Part shown: one piece after another, positions 36,074 through 47,900 of the stretch | How the letters are laid out: each line of letters opens with the position of its first letter | How positions within the stretch are numbered: the first letter of the stretch is position 1 | Program-made: the position numbers and the translations under genes | Notes under the pieces: generated by a model | Told to the model about the DNA's origin: nothing | Databases searched by the model: none | What the model saw: only the letters and a program-made list of their open reading frames with translations | DNA from: Lunularia cruciata | Taxonomy: Eukaryota; Streptophyta; Marchantiopsida; Lunulariales; Lunulariaceae | Direction of reading: 5' to 3' | Length of the DNA stretch: 64,000 nt | NCBI GenBank assembly: GCA_948567375.1 | Contig: OX419760.1 | Span: 15,810,001 to 15,874,000 of the forward strand

Positions 36074-37150
36074 TCTAACCAAGCAAAAAAAGATCTCTTC
36101 AATAGCAATAGGTCTATGTCTTTTTCCATCACAAGAAGTCAACTAGCACCTAATAGCCGACTAACTAACATAAGAATATTTCCCCTTGCTATTATTGTAG
36201 CCACTTGAAACAGCTTGGTAAATCCAGTAGAAGGACCATTTGCATGAAAGCAATCTCTTAGATGCTCATTTACCATCCTTGACAAGCCTCTTAAGGAGAG
36301 GCGATGGCAATGCACAACTCTTGTGCAAAAAGTGACCTATCAAGATATAAAAAGTTACTCAAGTTGATAATCTAAGACCTCTAATGGTACTCCCTCTCTT
36401 CCTATAGGATGTAGTGAGTGTAAGGAGGATATAGTCTCATCAATGGGACTAGCCATAGCAGAGAGTGTACTGCCTATGCTGCTCTACTAAAACTATCCCG
36501 CCTGACCCGATGTCCTACACCATCGTATTCAAGTAGAATTTGTGGTATCCTATGGCAAAACCTATCTCCTAAAATGTGCAGCTCTATCCAACTCCTCCTA
36601 TAGAGTATCCTAGTCCTCCGCTTGAAATCAACTAAATCCAGCAGCCACCTCTCTATGTTTTGCACATCCCCCTCGAGCATAAAAAAGGTATCATAAAGGG
36701 AGTAAGAAGAATAAGAACCATGCTAACTTGTCCCAGGGATCATGTGTTAAACAATCAAGTGGTAGGCAAAAAGCTTTTCTAAACTCATCATCGAGTGTAC
36801 AAGGTAACTTGTGGAAAACTAGACTCAAATAACCTCCAAGACACAACCACTCCCATGACTCGATTAGGATCCTTGGAATAATCAACAAAGGGATAGAGAA
36901 AACATGCATAATCCAATGTGTCATTGCAATCAATGTGATTTCTCATCTCATGTGAGCATCCCAAGTGGTCCAATCATAGTCCTTGTGCATCTTTCCCACA
37001 TGGTTCTTTATCCCTTGCAAGGTAAAGCATTGGTGACACACCGGGCATTGTGTATCTTAAGCTGCTCTAGGCAACCACACATGGGAAAGTGTAGCCATGA
37101 CAAGCACAAGAATAATGATCATAATACACAATGCTCCTCTCCATATCTTC

Positions 37151-40086
37151 CCATACCTACAAAACCACGACCCCTCACATCCCACCTCACATGAGTAAAT
37201 GTTATCTCTCTAATCCCTAAAAACTATATACTCTAATAACTTTCAATTCCCATTTCAAAAAATTTCAAACTAAGTTCCCATGGAACACAAGCATGGATAC
37301 TTAGAGATTAGGAATAAAAATTCTTGATCTATCATTCTCAATGTAAAGTAATAAATGTAAACTCTATTAAACCTAAAAGTCATCATACCTTTCTACTAGA
37401 TTCTCCATAGCCTTCAATCTAGGTACTAATGAAATCGACATTGAAAAACTAACAAAATCTACTATTCACTCATATGATGTATGTAAGTGAGCTCTCCAAA
37501 ATCTGATAATGTATCATCTCCATTTCTTCCTTTCTCTCCCACTTGTTGCCCCTCTCTCTCTCTTCCGATCGCATACCTTGCATATGAGGACTTGCAGGAG
37601 AGGACTGAAACAACTGGGCATTTCGAGTTGACAACCCCATAACTTTTCTTTCACTCAAGTGGGCTGGAAATCTTAAAACCCCTCCTTGTAAACCGGTGGG
37701 TGATCCAACGTTTAGACTATCCGAAGGCAATGCATATGGTACTCCATTTTACCTACATGATTTATCAAAATATAAATAAATATAAAATCCAACACAGTTC
37801 AAGAATGATGAGACAAAAGAGAATATTCGTTGGTTATGTATATGGTGTGTACCGTGGGTCATACTTGAGTTTTCATCACGGCTTATAGACGGTAAGAGAC
37901 CTTGACGTTTGAGATAAATGATGACTCGGGATATGGAAACCCTTGTCGATCATACGCGTTGGCAGTGAACTTCTAATAACCATGAAAATATCATATTTGA
38001 AGACAATGATAACAAAGTTATATGTTTCGAGGGAAGTAAGAGGATTGCGGGTTCTTTTTGCTCTCAAAGGGCATGACTTATTTAAAATTCATTTATGTTA
38101 GCATTAAGAAGATAATTATTAATGATCCGCCAAGTTACCATTGGATTCCAGATCGGGATGTCATTTAAGGTAAAATGAAATGATTTTAAGAAGTTGAGCT
38201 CATGCAATAAGCAAGTTTTCATCAAGAATAGAAAGATGCGTATAGCAAGTTTTAATCAAGAACGGTGTAATCACTTGTGGGCGATAGTTCAAAATCAAAA
38301 GAAGGCGCTAAGTTGTAGGATCCACACGTGACAAGTTCCTATATCTTCTTCTTTTGTCCTCCAAGACCATACAGTGAATGACCATGGAAGATAACGCTTG
38401 GTTGCAAATGGATGTATAAAACTCAAAGATTTCCTAGAAGTGCATCTCAATAGCTTCTTCTAGATTCCTTCCTAAATGAGCAATTTGTAATTTGTGTGAA
38501 TTTTTGGATGGTTTTCTCTAACATTTTTCAAGAAGTGTCATTTGTGTTAGAAGTGCATGGTATGCGATATGTGTATATTGAGAAATCATTTTAAAACGAA
38601 ACGAAAATGGAAACGAAAATTTAGAAGGGAATTCTGAGCTGAAAAAAGGGTTTGGGGTATCCTTTATTTTTTTAACCAAATGTGAGAAATGGAACTATAT
38701 CAAGGAGTTAGCTGAAAGTAGTCTGAATACTTGAGGTATCACACAAATCCATGGTAAGTTGAAAAGATTTTTATTACTTTTTGGTTGGTAAGAACTTCTT
38801 TGATATAAACCATATTACAGTTTCCTTTGAGTGTTTATATTCATCATTTTTTAAATTATTATAAATATCTTAATATCTATTATTTGTTAAAATTACGGTT
38901 TACTGTATCTTATAATACAAACCTTATATTGATCCATTTAAGCAAACTTAAGAAGTTTTGGTCAAATTTGTGGAAGTTGCTTAAATTAATTCTTTCCATA
39001 GTTCAATGATTTCAAATTTGAACGGAGTATCATGATCAATTAAACGATTTTAGAAAGACATTTTTATCCAATAGAGCTTGATTTGGAATTCAGAGAAATT
39101 CAGTATATTATTAGAACTATATCAGTACTTCGAGAGATAAACTTGAATCTGATCCAATCAATTGAGCAAAAGTTGATTTTATATCTAAAAAATCAGGCAA
39201 AGGTGTAAGATTCATAGTGAAAATCAAGTTTAATGAATTGGAAGATATCATTTGTATAGAATAAATAGCTTCTATGGAGCTAAATAAGTGAACATTAGTG
39301 TTTGATTATTAAATTTAATATAGATGAGCTTGAGAGAGTGTACGGAGAACTTTGAAGATATGATCTAACATATATGAAGAAGGAACAAGAAAATGGAGTT
39401 TTTATCTAGGGAAATTTAAAATATTTTGACAAAAAGAAAAAGATTCAATATGAAAAAATGAAGTAAGAGTAAGTGTTTGATTATTCAGATCAGCTTGAGA
39501 AAACATTTGAGAAACTTTTTTTAGATATGATAAAAATGAATAGGATAAGAGTGATTGAGAATGGAATTTCTATGTAGAGGAAATTAAAAAGGAGATTGTG
39601 AAAGAGTATATTTTAGGTGACCTACCAAAACAAAGAGTCGGATGATTCTTACTAAAATTTTCGATCAAGATGAGCTTTAGAAACAGGTTTAAATGAGCTA
39701 CGGATCTATTGTAATTTAATTAGATATTTGGATAAGAAGATATTATATAGATCCAACTAAAAAAAGTTAAAAATTCATGACTTTGAAGTTTTAAATTTAG
39801 ATGGAATTGATGAGAGTCTTCTTAATGATCTGCAATTGGTATGAATCTTAAATTGGGATTGATGCATGAACAATCTGTTATCTATGGACTATCTATTTGA
39901 ATTTGAGTAGAAATTGAGAATGAGCTAAAACTCTAATATATTGTGATTGATCCAAGAAGTATAATTGGAGTTTGAAAGCAAGCTTCAATAGTAGAATTCA
40001 GAAGAAAATGGAGAAGCAAGCAAGATGATTGCAAGAGCGTGGAAAATTACTTTTTCTTTCTTGTAATAATAAAAATTTTACGATTG
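37151..40086. other. AT-rich intergenic DNA; no gene seen
   Basis: No frame with family motifs. A loosely repeated block (GTTTGATTATT ... GAGCTTGAGA) recurs near 39.3 and 39.5 kb, too degenerate to classify. Confidence 0.45.
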
Positions 40087-40157
40087 TCCATTTGACTTTA
40101 AACTAGCAAAGTAACAGAAGATAAATCTGTTACTTTGCTAGTTTAAAGTAAAATGGA
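40087..40157. repeat. Near-perfect 32-bp inverted repeat with 7-base loop
   Basis: Arms 40087-40118 and 40126-40157 pair at 31 of 32 positions around the loop AGATAAA; each contains the core CTTTAAACTAGCAAAGTAAC or its complement. It lies in AT-rich DNA without a gene. Possible origins are a fold-back element or a small-RNA hairpin. Confidence 0.9.
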
Positions 40158-41480
40158 AAATTTAGAAAAGTTTTATAACTCAGAGTTTCTTTGCTTAAAA
40201 CTATATAACTCTATAGGTAATCTCACTAAATATACATATTATTATCAATAAATTTTAAATAATATTATTATAAAAATAAATAAGTATGATCTAGATAAAA
40301 CTATTTATCCGATTTGATAAAAATAAATTTCATATTTACTTGATATTTAAAACCTTATATCTCATGCATAATTATTTCAGTAATCTAATCTAATTTCTCC
40401 AAACGAGAACTCTCTATTAATTTTAAATTTTTTTCTGTGCTTTTCTATTGAAAATCAAAGAATTGAAAGGTAAAAATATTTGCTCTAACAATCTAATGAA
40501 TAGTTTTGATCAAAGCGTATTTTATCCCCCAATCGATGAAGCTATCCATAGACTATATGATGACCAAATTATCTAGATAGGTCACATCCCTACATCATGT
40601 GAACACCATGAATCGGTCTTAAAAGTTTTCTTGATGTCATTGGTCGGATGTGACTATCAGAAGTGCCAAAGGCTTAGACGACTTTTAAAAGTGCATTTAC
40701 TTTATTGCACTAACCATACGCTGGTCTGCTGACTCAAATTGACTTTCATTAATAAAATAAGAGGCCAAACAATATACCCCAAAGGAAAAAACAATAGGAA
40801 ATAGAGCACCCCGAGTTGCAAAAGTGGAAATCGAACACTAAGCCCCATCCTAAGAGAGAGTCCAAGTTACTTTATGAAACTTTCAGTTTTGGGCTTGTCA
40901 AGGCATTAAATTACTTCTCCCGAGTCATGTGTGGTGAAGGAGAACGGTGGAACAAACAAGTACTTGCTTGTATCCGTATAGGCGCCCATAATTTATTAGA
41001 TTTCCAGAATGTCACACATTTAAAATCGTCACATGTCTTGCTCTATGCAATGTGCGCTTTTTGTCTCCCGAATTGGTCTGATACATTGTTCATGAAACAC
41101 CAAGTTTTATGAAGATGGGCCTTTATGTAGGATTCGCAAGGATTTCTAAGAAAGTAAACCGTATAGCCTGTCTACGTCGAAGAACACTTTCTATGAGAGT
41201 TTATTGCAGTTCTAAAATCCAAGGGAAGAAAAGACAGTTGGAATTTTCAGTTCCATTGTTATGGGGATCATAGCAAGCATGCTTTGTGTATCCTCATGGA
41301 CTCGCCATACTTGTGTAATATATCGTAAAAGTATTATAAGACTGTGTGAACCTCAAAATGGTTATTTCATATTTTTCTATATCATTCTTCTACACGATTA
41401 ACAAACGTACAATTTATTTTACGTGAATTTTACATCATGAATTCAATGAAATCTAAACGCACCTGTTACAACGCAAATAT
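40158..41480. other. Intergenic DNA; no gene seen
   Basis: The open frame at 40816-41112 shows no recognisable motif. I see no terminal repeats. Confidence 0.4.
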
Positions 41481-41871
41481 ATGACGATTCCACTTAACAT
41501 TCCAAACTTTCAACGCAATCGTTGTCATAACATACAAAAAGGACCCGCACAAGCTAACAAGAAGGAAGGGAAAGAGGACCCTACCATGGGTTGCATTCCC
41601 AGTCCACCAAACCCCAATAAAATGGTTCAGCTGGTGTCCATTTTGGACATCGATAAGCACTCTGCTGTGGACCCGGGTAGAATTGCATCTAGACATCAAT
41701 ATTTCAACCCTGCTGAGTGGCAGGCTAGAGCTGTGCTCAGTCATAGAGTGGGGTTCAGGAGATGGACTGGATTTTTTATTATTTTAATATTATCAAGAAA
41801 AGGGATCGTGAATATAAAGAACAACAACGGGATGCCAAGACATTTATAGATGAAATGGAAGATGATACAAA

Positions 41872-42637
41872 ATGTCAAAGGATTTATTTGAATATCTGTC
41901 CTCCGTGCTTGCAAGCCAACTCACACCAAAAAACAATTGTGTACTTCTAGTTGATCCAAGAATTAAACTACTCATCACACTTTGGTTATTGAGCAGCAGA
42001 TTTTTTTCAATCAATATCAGGAGAGTTGTACAAAGTATCCCAGCCAGCAGTACCAAAACTAATTTCTCCAACTGTTCGCAAAATAGCACTATTCAGACCT
42101 CAGTTCATCAATCTTTATGGATCCATCTGATGCTCAAAATCAACAAAAGAAATTCTCACAACCGGCAAGAAAATATACAAAAGTTTCCCAATGTGATAGG
42201 AGCAATCAATGGAACGGTGACTAATGAACTCATTCCTAAAATTGAAAATCATGAGCAATTTTGTGGAAGGAAGAATAAATTTTTTTCTAAATGTGATGGT
42301 AGTATGTGATGCCAAGATGCAACTTTTTAACATCATTGCTTCTTGGCCTTGCTTGTTGGCTTGTTGGCATGATGCATGTGTATTTGAAAAAAGTAAGCCC
42401 TGTGCACAATTGGAAAATGCTGCAATCATTAGCTGGCTTCTTGACGACACTGCCTGGGGACTGAAAAAGTACATGCTCACATCAATAGACAATCCAAGCT
42501 CGCAAGCCAAACACAAATACAACATATCCCATTTTTCTACAAGAGGAATCATTGAGAGTGCCTTTGGATTTTGGATGCTTGAATTGAAAGTTTCATTGTC
42601 TCAAATCAAATATGCAAGTCAAGTTGTCTACTCATGA
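41872..42637 (+). pseudogene. PIF/Harbinger DDE transposase, broken
   Basis: Family blocks run in order: a helix-turn-helix-like part with YKVSQPAVPKLI, then FPNVIGAINGT, VVCDAKMQLFNIIASWP, WHDACVFEKS, and a distal IIESAFGF. These match FPNVVGAIDGT, VCDAKMRF...WPGS.HDSRVF and ..ERAFG of plant transposases. At least two frame changes separate the blocks (one between about 41.98 and 42.1 kb, one near 42.3 kb). The first catalytic Asp (AIDGT) is Asn, so it could not be active even where the frame is open. The second Asp and the Glu are still visible. Confidence 0.72.
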
Positions 42638-43334
42638 ACTTGATTGTTGCTTGTGCATATTATGGAACTTGCTTATTGATAGGAATGAAGTTTCCAATGA
42701 TGTGATGCTTGAAGAGAATCAGTTACAAGTCAATCCATCTTGAGAAGGAGTAAAAAACACATTTGTTGGACAAGCAATGCAAACTAGCTTAATTCAAAGT
42801 TTTTTTTTCAAATAAAAAGATGATTGAATAACATCCTTGTTGTGATGAAACATTCACGATGTTGTCACTTGAGTCTCTAGCTTGCCAAATTTTTTCTTTT
42901 CTTTTAAGTCGGAGATACTTGATTTCCAAGCAAATCTTTTGTGATTCCAAGTTTCATTGCTTGTCCATTAACTCCATTTCCTTTTCCATCCATGTTTGGA
43001 ACATGTAACAATCAATATTGCAAGCCAACAGTCCTACTTCATGCTTGATTTCTCTCATGATGATGCTTACCACCAACTGTGCCAAGTGATCATGGTTTAG
43101 AGCAATTAGTGATTTACACAACCTCATCATCCATGTGATGATCAAAGTTGTCGTCAATATCATTTGCAAAGGAATTGATATTATCCCAAAGATATTGAGG
43201 ACTTCTTGCTTAAGAGCCAATGGTTCTATTGGTGGTCCACTACTAGTTTCTTGACACTAATGTGTGAACTTTCCATGAGCTTTCTTTGCAAACTTCTCCA
43301 AATTCTTACACTTGTCTTTCACTTGTATGATTTA

Positions 43335-43592
43335 CTAGACCATCATATTTGGATCAATCATCACATTAGTGATGATTTTTACATCTTTGTTTGATTGGCT
43401 CATACAACTTTTGGGCATCCTTTTCCAAAAAAATTTCCTTTTTTCCTTAACAAGTCCACAAAGGCAATCCTCTTCATAATTTGTCCAAGTAGTATTTTCT
43501 ACAATAGAAGATTGAGTATTGTCCATAGTTGGTCCACTGAAAAAATTCCAAAATGAAATTCCAAAAACATGTTGTTTGTCATATGTGACCAA
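43335..43592 (-). pseudogene. Possible Myb/SANT-like ORF of the Harbinger element
   Basis: An 85-residue frame contains ENTTWTNYEEDCLCGLVKE, resembling the start of the plant Myb/SANT-like domain (W-T-x-x-E-x-x-x-L-x-x-L). It lies downstream of the transposase remnant and on the opposite strand. The match is short, so this is tentative. Confidence 0.4.
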
Positions 43593-44049
43593 TTTTGGAT
43601 GAGACTCCCCCTTCTTTTATTTATTTCTATGCATGAATCTCCTCCCATTGCCATAGCAATAGCTTGCAAGCCAAATGGAGCCCGACGGAGTAGGGTTAGG
43701 TATTTATGTCCATCTATTAGTATCCAATTTTTTACTATGAATACATGCACCACATTGCTTGGGTGAAAGTATTTGGAGGTTGGTGAACCTCTCATGTACT
43801 TGGGTTGACTAGGAATACGGCTCCATAACTCATAACTACCTTTCTTTTCATCTCTCTACTACCAAAATTAAATTTCCATACATGATTATTCTAAAGCGTT
43901 GTTGACAAGCAAACTAAATCAAGGGAAAGTGAGACAATTGTATCTATCTTGTAGATTAACACATAGTCTTCTATGTGTGTTTCAAGTTTTTTATTTACTC
44001 ATTTGTGCTATCTCATTACTTTAAGGACCTCATACAAAATTGAACTTTG

Positions 44050-46570
44050 AAAAAGGAAACCCTATAGAAAACACAAAGGATTGGAGGACCATATCAAGCT
44101 ATACAAGGATGAGATAAAACAAGTAAAATAGAACTAAGTCCCAATAGTATCTATATGAGAAATCTGCTATACCTATTGCACCTAAGATATCCACACTATG
44201 CAAGTCATAAGGTCTAAAAGCTACTAGAGCACCCAAAGAAGCATCGCTTTGATTGCTCTCCTATAGATTGCACTTGCAAGTGCTCTTTGTAGAGAAATGG
44301 ACACACACTATTTGAAATATGCTACAAAGTATGAGAGTGACAGTGGTACCCTATGATGTTGAATATGATATTCTTTCATTCACTTTGTGATAAATATTAT
44401 ATCCATCACTCCAGATAACTCCAAGTCTAGAAGAACAAAGAGGTGACCTCGATGCATACTCCTATACTTGGAGACCTTGCGTGTTGCCGCTCCACTTGCT
44501 ACCCATCTAGGAGATGAGGATTCACTTCCTTTAAAACTGCATCATGCTTAGAGTCCATAACCACAAGATCCGCTACTATCACATGATCATCTTGAACCAA
44601 GTATCTACCCTGATACATGTTGTTGCAAAGCATACAAATGCTCCCTTCAAGCAATGGGTCCACTCTCTTGTGCCAGCAAGCACTATATCCTTAGTGGTAT
44701 CATGGGTAGTGATCCTTTATCCTCCAAAAGGGCGTTGTGTCATATGGAGAAATGTTGCATCTAGTGTAGAACCACATTTACAAGTGAGTAATGAAGATGC
44801 AAATGGGTGGACCAAACATAAGCAAAACCTCATCATTGTAGAGAAGCTACTTGGTACAAATTGGAATGCCCTAATGCATGATTGAGCTAGGATCCAAGAG
44901 CTTGCACCGTTGTTAGAGCAAGAGTAAAGATGTGCTCTAGTGGCCCAAGGAATGGACAAGTCAAAAAAAAGAGAATGTAGCATATGCTTAAATTGTTGCT
45001 CCATCAAGGAAGATTGTAAGTCTCTAGATCAATCAAAAGGTAAGGAAACAAAGGATGGAAGGTCATCTTGTGCATGTGGAGATACACCATCTCTTATATG
45101 CCATAATAACATATGGAGAGTATAGGATATCTCCTCCACCTTGGTCACATATGTTTTCCAAGATTGGCCTATTAGTAACCACAAAACCAGAGGAAACTAG
45201 AGGTGCCAAGAAAGCTCAACTACCCAAAAATATTACAGGTGCCATCTCATCCATAAATAGTAGACATACTCCTCCACACAATATTAGTAGAAATGTTTGC
45301 CTATATGCCAAATCCTCTATCAAACACTCAAAAGTCCTTAGTCCAATGATATCACCAAAGATTCCCATAATCCTCCTATCAAAAGCTCTTAGACATGATA
45401 GGAAGATCAAGGAAGGAGGAACCATGAGACAAAGGTAAGTTAATTGAGCAATACTAGAGGAGAGTATACCAAATGCCACTTGTGGACCTCTGAGTAGAAG
45501 AAGGTCATCCACATAGAGAATAGCTTTTACAAAGGTTACGTCTAAGGAGAGAGTGACAAAATCCTCAAATCTTACTAGCACTCTAAGGATACATAGTCCA
45601 TCTACAGATGTGATAAACCCCTCTAAAAGGTCAAGGTGGGAAGGGATACCTAAAGGGAATCATGCTCTACAGTTTGACACGTTGACTCTCAAGCCTACAA
45701 GATGAAGCTTAGTAGTCAAGTGGTCAAAGGCCTCCTTAATCTTATCTACGTGTGTATTGTCTACCAAGGAGAGAAATAAAAAACCTAACATGGCCAAAGT
45801 AATAGATAAGAAAGCTTTTAAGTGAGCCATGGCAAATAAAGGTCCTCCTAAAGAATCTTTTTATGTGTACCAATAACTGACTCGAAGGCAATGATTACTT
45901 CTTGGGAAATATTGTGTTTGTAGTAAAGGGAAGCAAGAGAGCCAAAGAAAAACCTCACAAAAGGATTAAGAATTGCCAAGGATCCACTAGCCTCCCTAAG
46001 TTCTCTAAATATGGATGCATGTGAGATGCTATTACAAGCATCCTCAACATCCACATGTAAGACAACCCACTCTAGATGGTTATCTAAGAGTGCCCTAATG
46101 CTTAGAGATATAGTCTCACAATCTCTAGGTGTAGCTACTCTAAACTAATGTGGATTGAGGTGTTGTTGGAAGTGAGAATGATGCTGAACGACAATGGTAT
46201 GGCTAACCAAATGCAAAAAGACCCAATGACAATCAGTTGAATGCCCCTATGTTCTCTATCATGAGAAGTAGACAAGCACCTAACACTGGACTCAATGACA
46301 TAGGAATGTCTCCACTTGCTACTATTGCAGCAACTTAATAAAACTTAATAAAACCACTAAAAAGATCATTTGCATGAAAACAATCTCTAAGATGCTCACA
46401 TACCATATGTGATAAATGCACAATGCTTGTACAAATAGTAATCTATCAAGACATAAAAACTACTTAGGCTAATAATCTAAGATCTATATTGCACTTCCTC
46501 TCCTTCCTTAGGATATAATAAACATAGGGAAGAGACAATCTTGTCAACAAGACTAACTATAGAAAAAGAG
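44050..46570 (-). mobile_element. LINE-like element, copy 2, not interrupted
   Basis: Homologous along its length to the two halves of copy 1. Minus-strand reverse-transcriptase blocks are MDVEDACNSISHASIFREL (about 46.05 kb, resembling the D-F-x-N-A-F-N-S motif), SLVDNTHV (about 45.77 kb, the position of the ADD box) and a downstream FGILSSSIAQLTYL block (about 45.5 kb). The catalytic acidic pair is altered and stops interrupt the frame, so it is dead. Its 5' end reaches less far than copy 1, without the zinc-finger part. It serves as the unfilled reference for insertions in copy 1. Confidence 0.7.
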
Positions 46571-46885
46571 TATAATGATTTATCATTTTCAATGTAAAAT
46601 AATCAGTCCAAACTCTAAAAACTCTTATATTTTCCTCCTCAATTCTCCATAGTTTTCAATCCAAATATCAATAAAACTGAAATTGAAAAAAAATTGACTA
46701 TTCGCTCATAAGCTATATTATAGGTTAGTGAGCACTCCATAAACCCTTAATTTCTCTTCTCCCCTTTTCCGGTCGCCGCTCTCTCTCTCTCTCCCCTAAT
46801 CATAACATGGGTTAAAGAAATCAATACAAATCCGGACGGTCTATAACATACAGAAGAGACCAACTTCAGTCGGTTGCTATACCGG

Positions 46886-47158
46886 TTAACTCTCGGGCAC
46901 AAATCGGAGCACCTCGTTTCCCCTAGAATCCCACATACACCCTCCTACAAAATTCTGAACATATGGTTCAGTGTGGAGTGCAACAGTTCCATAGCCATGT
47001 GTCGGTTCCTTGTATGAGGCATCATCTATTTGTGCTCCAAACGTATAAATTACGATGGGTACGACATGTTGTTTGATACCTGCATCTTCTGCTTTTAATT
47101 TATCATTGCCCATGTATATATCCCATCCGTTCTCAGCACTGTTGTTATGCGGCGTCAT
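46886..47158 (-). CDS. Unidentified ORF or exon, possibly a gene remnant
   Basis: I do not recognise this 90-residue frame. It starts MTPHNNSAENGWDIYMG and ends NEVLRFVPES, with a balanced composition unlike the AT-rich background (regularly spaced Gly, Trp, Tyr, Pro). The upstream sequence continues in protein-like fashion but has an in-frame stop before the ATG, so it may be a last exon or a pseudogene piece. No signal peptide or membrane segment is evident. Neighbours are LINE fragments. Confidence 0.3.
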   Translation of the reverse strand: MTPHNNSAENGWDIYMGNDKLKAEDAGIKQHVVPIVIYTFGAQIDDASYKEPTHGYGTVALHTEPYVQNFVGGCMWDSRGNEVLRFVPES

Positions 47159-47617
47159 ATTGGTTACAATAGCTCTACTTCATGCATCCAATGTGGTGTT
47201 ATTCCAGGCCATGCTAGTATAAATTGTTCCTTTATGAGGCTTTCGGAGCTTCGCACCTCGAATTTTCAAATTGTTCGACTGTATGTCTTACTCCATGTTT
47301 TACTCTTGACTTACATTACCATAGTCTTAAATTGCATTACGCTCGTGGTCCCCATTAGCGCTTCTTGGTGCTCTTGTATTCCTTTGTCCTTGTCGTTTTC
47401 TATTAGGCCTTTTGGCCATTGCAGAAGACTTACATTGGAAGCACAACAGATCTTCAAGAGTCCACCGTGTATTGTTTTTGGTCTACTTTATTGCATCTTA
47501 AACAAGGAAAAGCAAGACCATTTACAGTGTACATTATCCCAAATCTGAAATCAGAATTAATAGTCAGGTTCTTCACGACTTCTATATTGGTATGTCTGTG
47601 TTCTTTAATATAAATAA

Positions 47618-47900
47618 GAAGAAAAAGACTACCACGTAAAACACATAGAAAGACCCCATCAAGGGAGAGACAAAAGAGGTAAAATGGTGCTAGACCCCAA
47701 TAAGAAAGGGAATGGCTATTGCCACCGAGGTTTTTGCTAATGCCACCCATGTCAGGTCGCGGATGGAGAAATGCTAAAAAGGCAGTACAATACTAGAGTC
47801 GCGCAGGTGTGGGGGAAGGGGCCATGTCATGGGTGGCATTAGCAAAAACCTGTGTGAGAATAGCAATCCCATAAGAAAGTGCTAAGCGAGCTACTGTGCA
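47618..47900 (-). repeat. LINE-like element, 3'-end fragment, interrupted by a MITE
   Basis: It shares CATAGAAAGACCCCATCAAG and AAAGAGGTAAAATGG with the LINE 3' end. The homology is interrupted by the MITE at 47708-47870 and faintly resumes after it. Confidence 0.65.
47708..47870. mobile_element. MITE, 163 bp, 8-bp target duplication (hAT- or Mutator-like)
   Basis: The long terminal inverted repeats of about 43 bp begin GGGAATGGCTATTGCC and end (reverse complement) GGGATTGCTATTCTC. The inner arm GTTTTTGCTAATGCCACCC is exact on both sides. Flanks ATAAGAAA at 47700-47707 and 47871-47878 are identical. An 8-bp duplication favours the hAT superfamily; with one overlapping G it would be 9 bp and fit Mutator. 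It has no coding capacity. Confidence 0.88.

Larger units (their letters stand above)
18692..37150 (-). mobile_element. LINE-like non-LTR retrotransposon, copy 1, split by nested insertions
   Basis: Element sequence covers 18692-19989 and 33767-37150, apart from solo LTRs at 33860-34620 and 35389-36073. Aligned with copy 2 (44.05-46.57 kb) the two parts are continuous across each insertion. Read on the minus strand, a C2H2-type finger CPVC-x12-H-x4-H is encoded at 37047-36985, upstream of the reverse-transcriptase region. A block LANDTHIVGPI near 34975-34940 resembles the ADD-box region of non-LTR reverse transcriptases, with N in place of the first D. The 3' end at about 18.7 kb carries the family's terminal GACCCCATCA / GTAGAACAC blocks. 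Many stops and frame changes show that it is dead. The exact clade (L1-like or other) cannot be fixed by eye. Confidence 0.72.
41480..43800 (+). mobile_element. PIF/Harbinger-type DNA transposon, decayed
   Basis: The boundaries are approximate, because terminal inverted repeats and a TAA-type target site could not be found by eye. A plus-strand transposase remnant (41.87-42.64 kb) is followed by a minus-strand frame with a Myb/SANT-like stretch (43.59-43.34 kb). PIF/Harbinger elements characteristically pair a DDE transposase with a separate Myb/SANT-like protein, which fits this layout. Confidence 0.62.

Noticed and set aside
39290-39700. Roughly 180-bp periodic repeats
   Set aside because: The similarity is limited to short motifs (GTTTGATTATT, GAGCTTGAGA) and could be chance in AT-rich DNA.
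47419-47613. String TYIGSTTDLQE resembling a GIY-YIG nuclease motif
   Set aside because: The match is about ten residues only, without the rest of the domain or a partner reverse transcriptase in frame.
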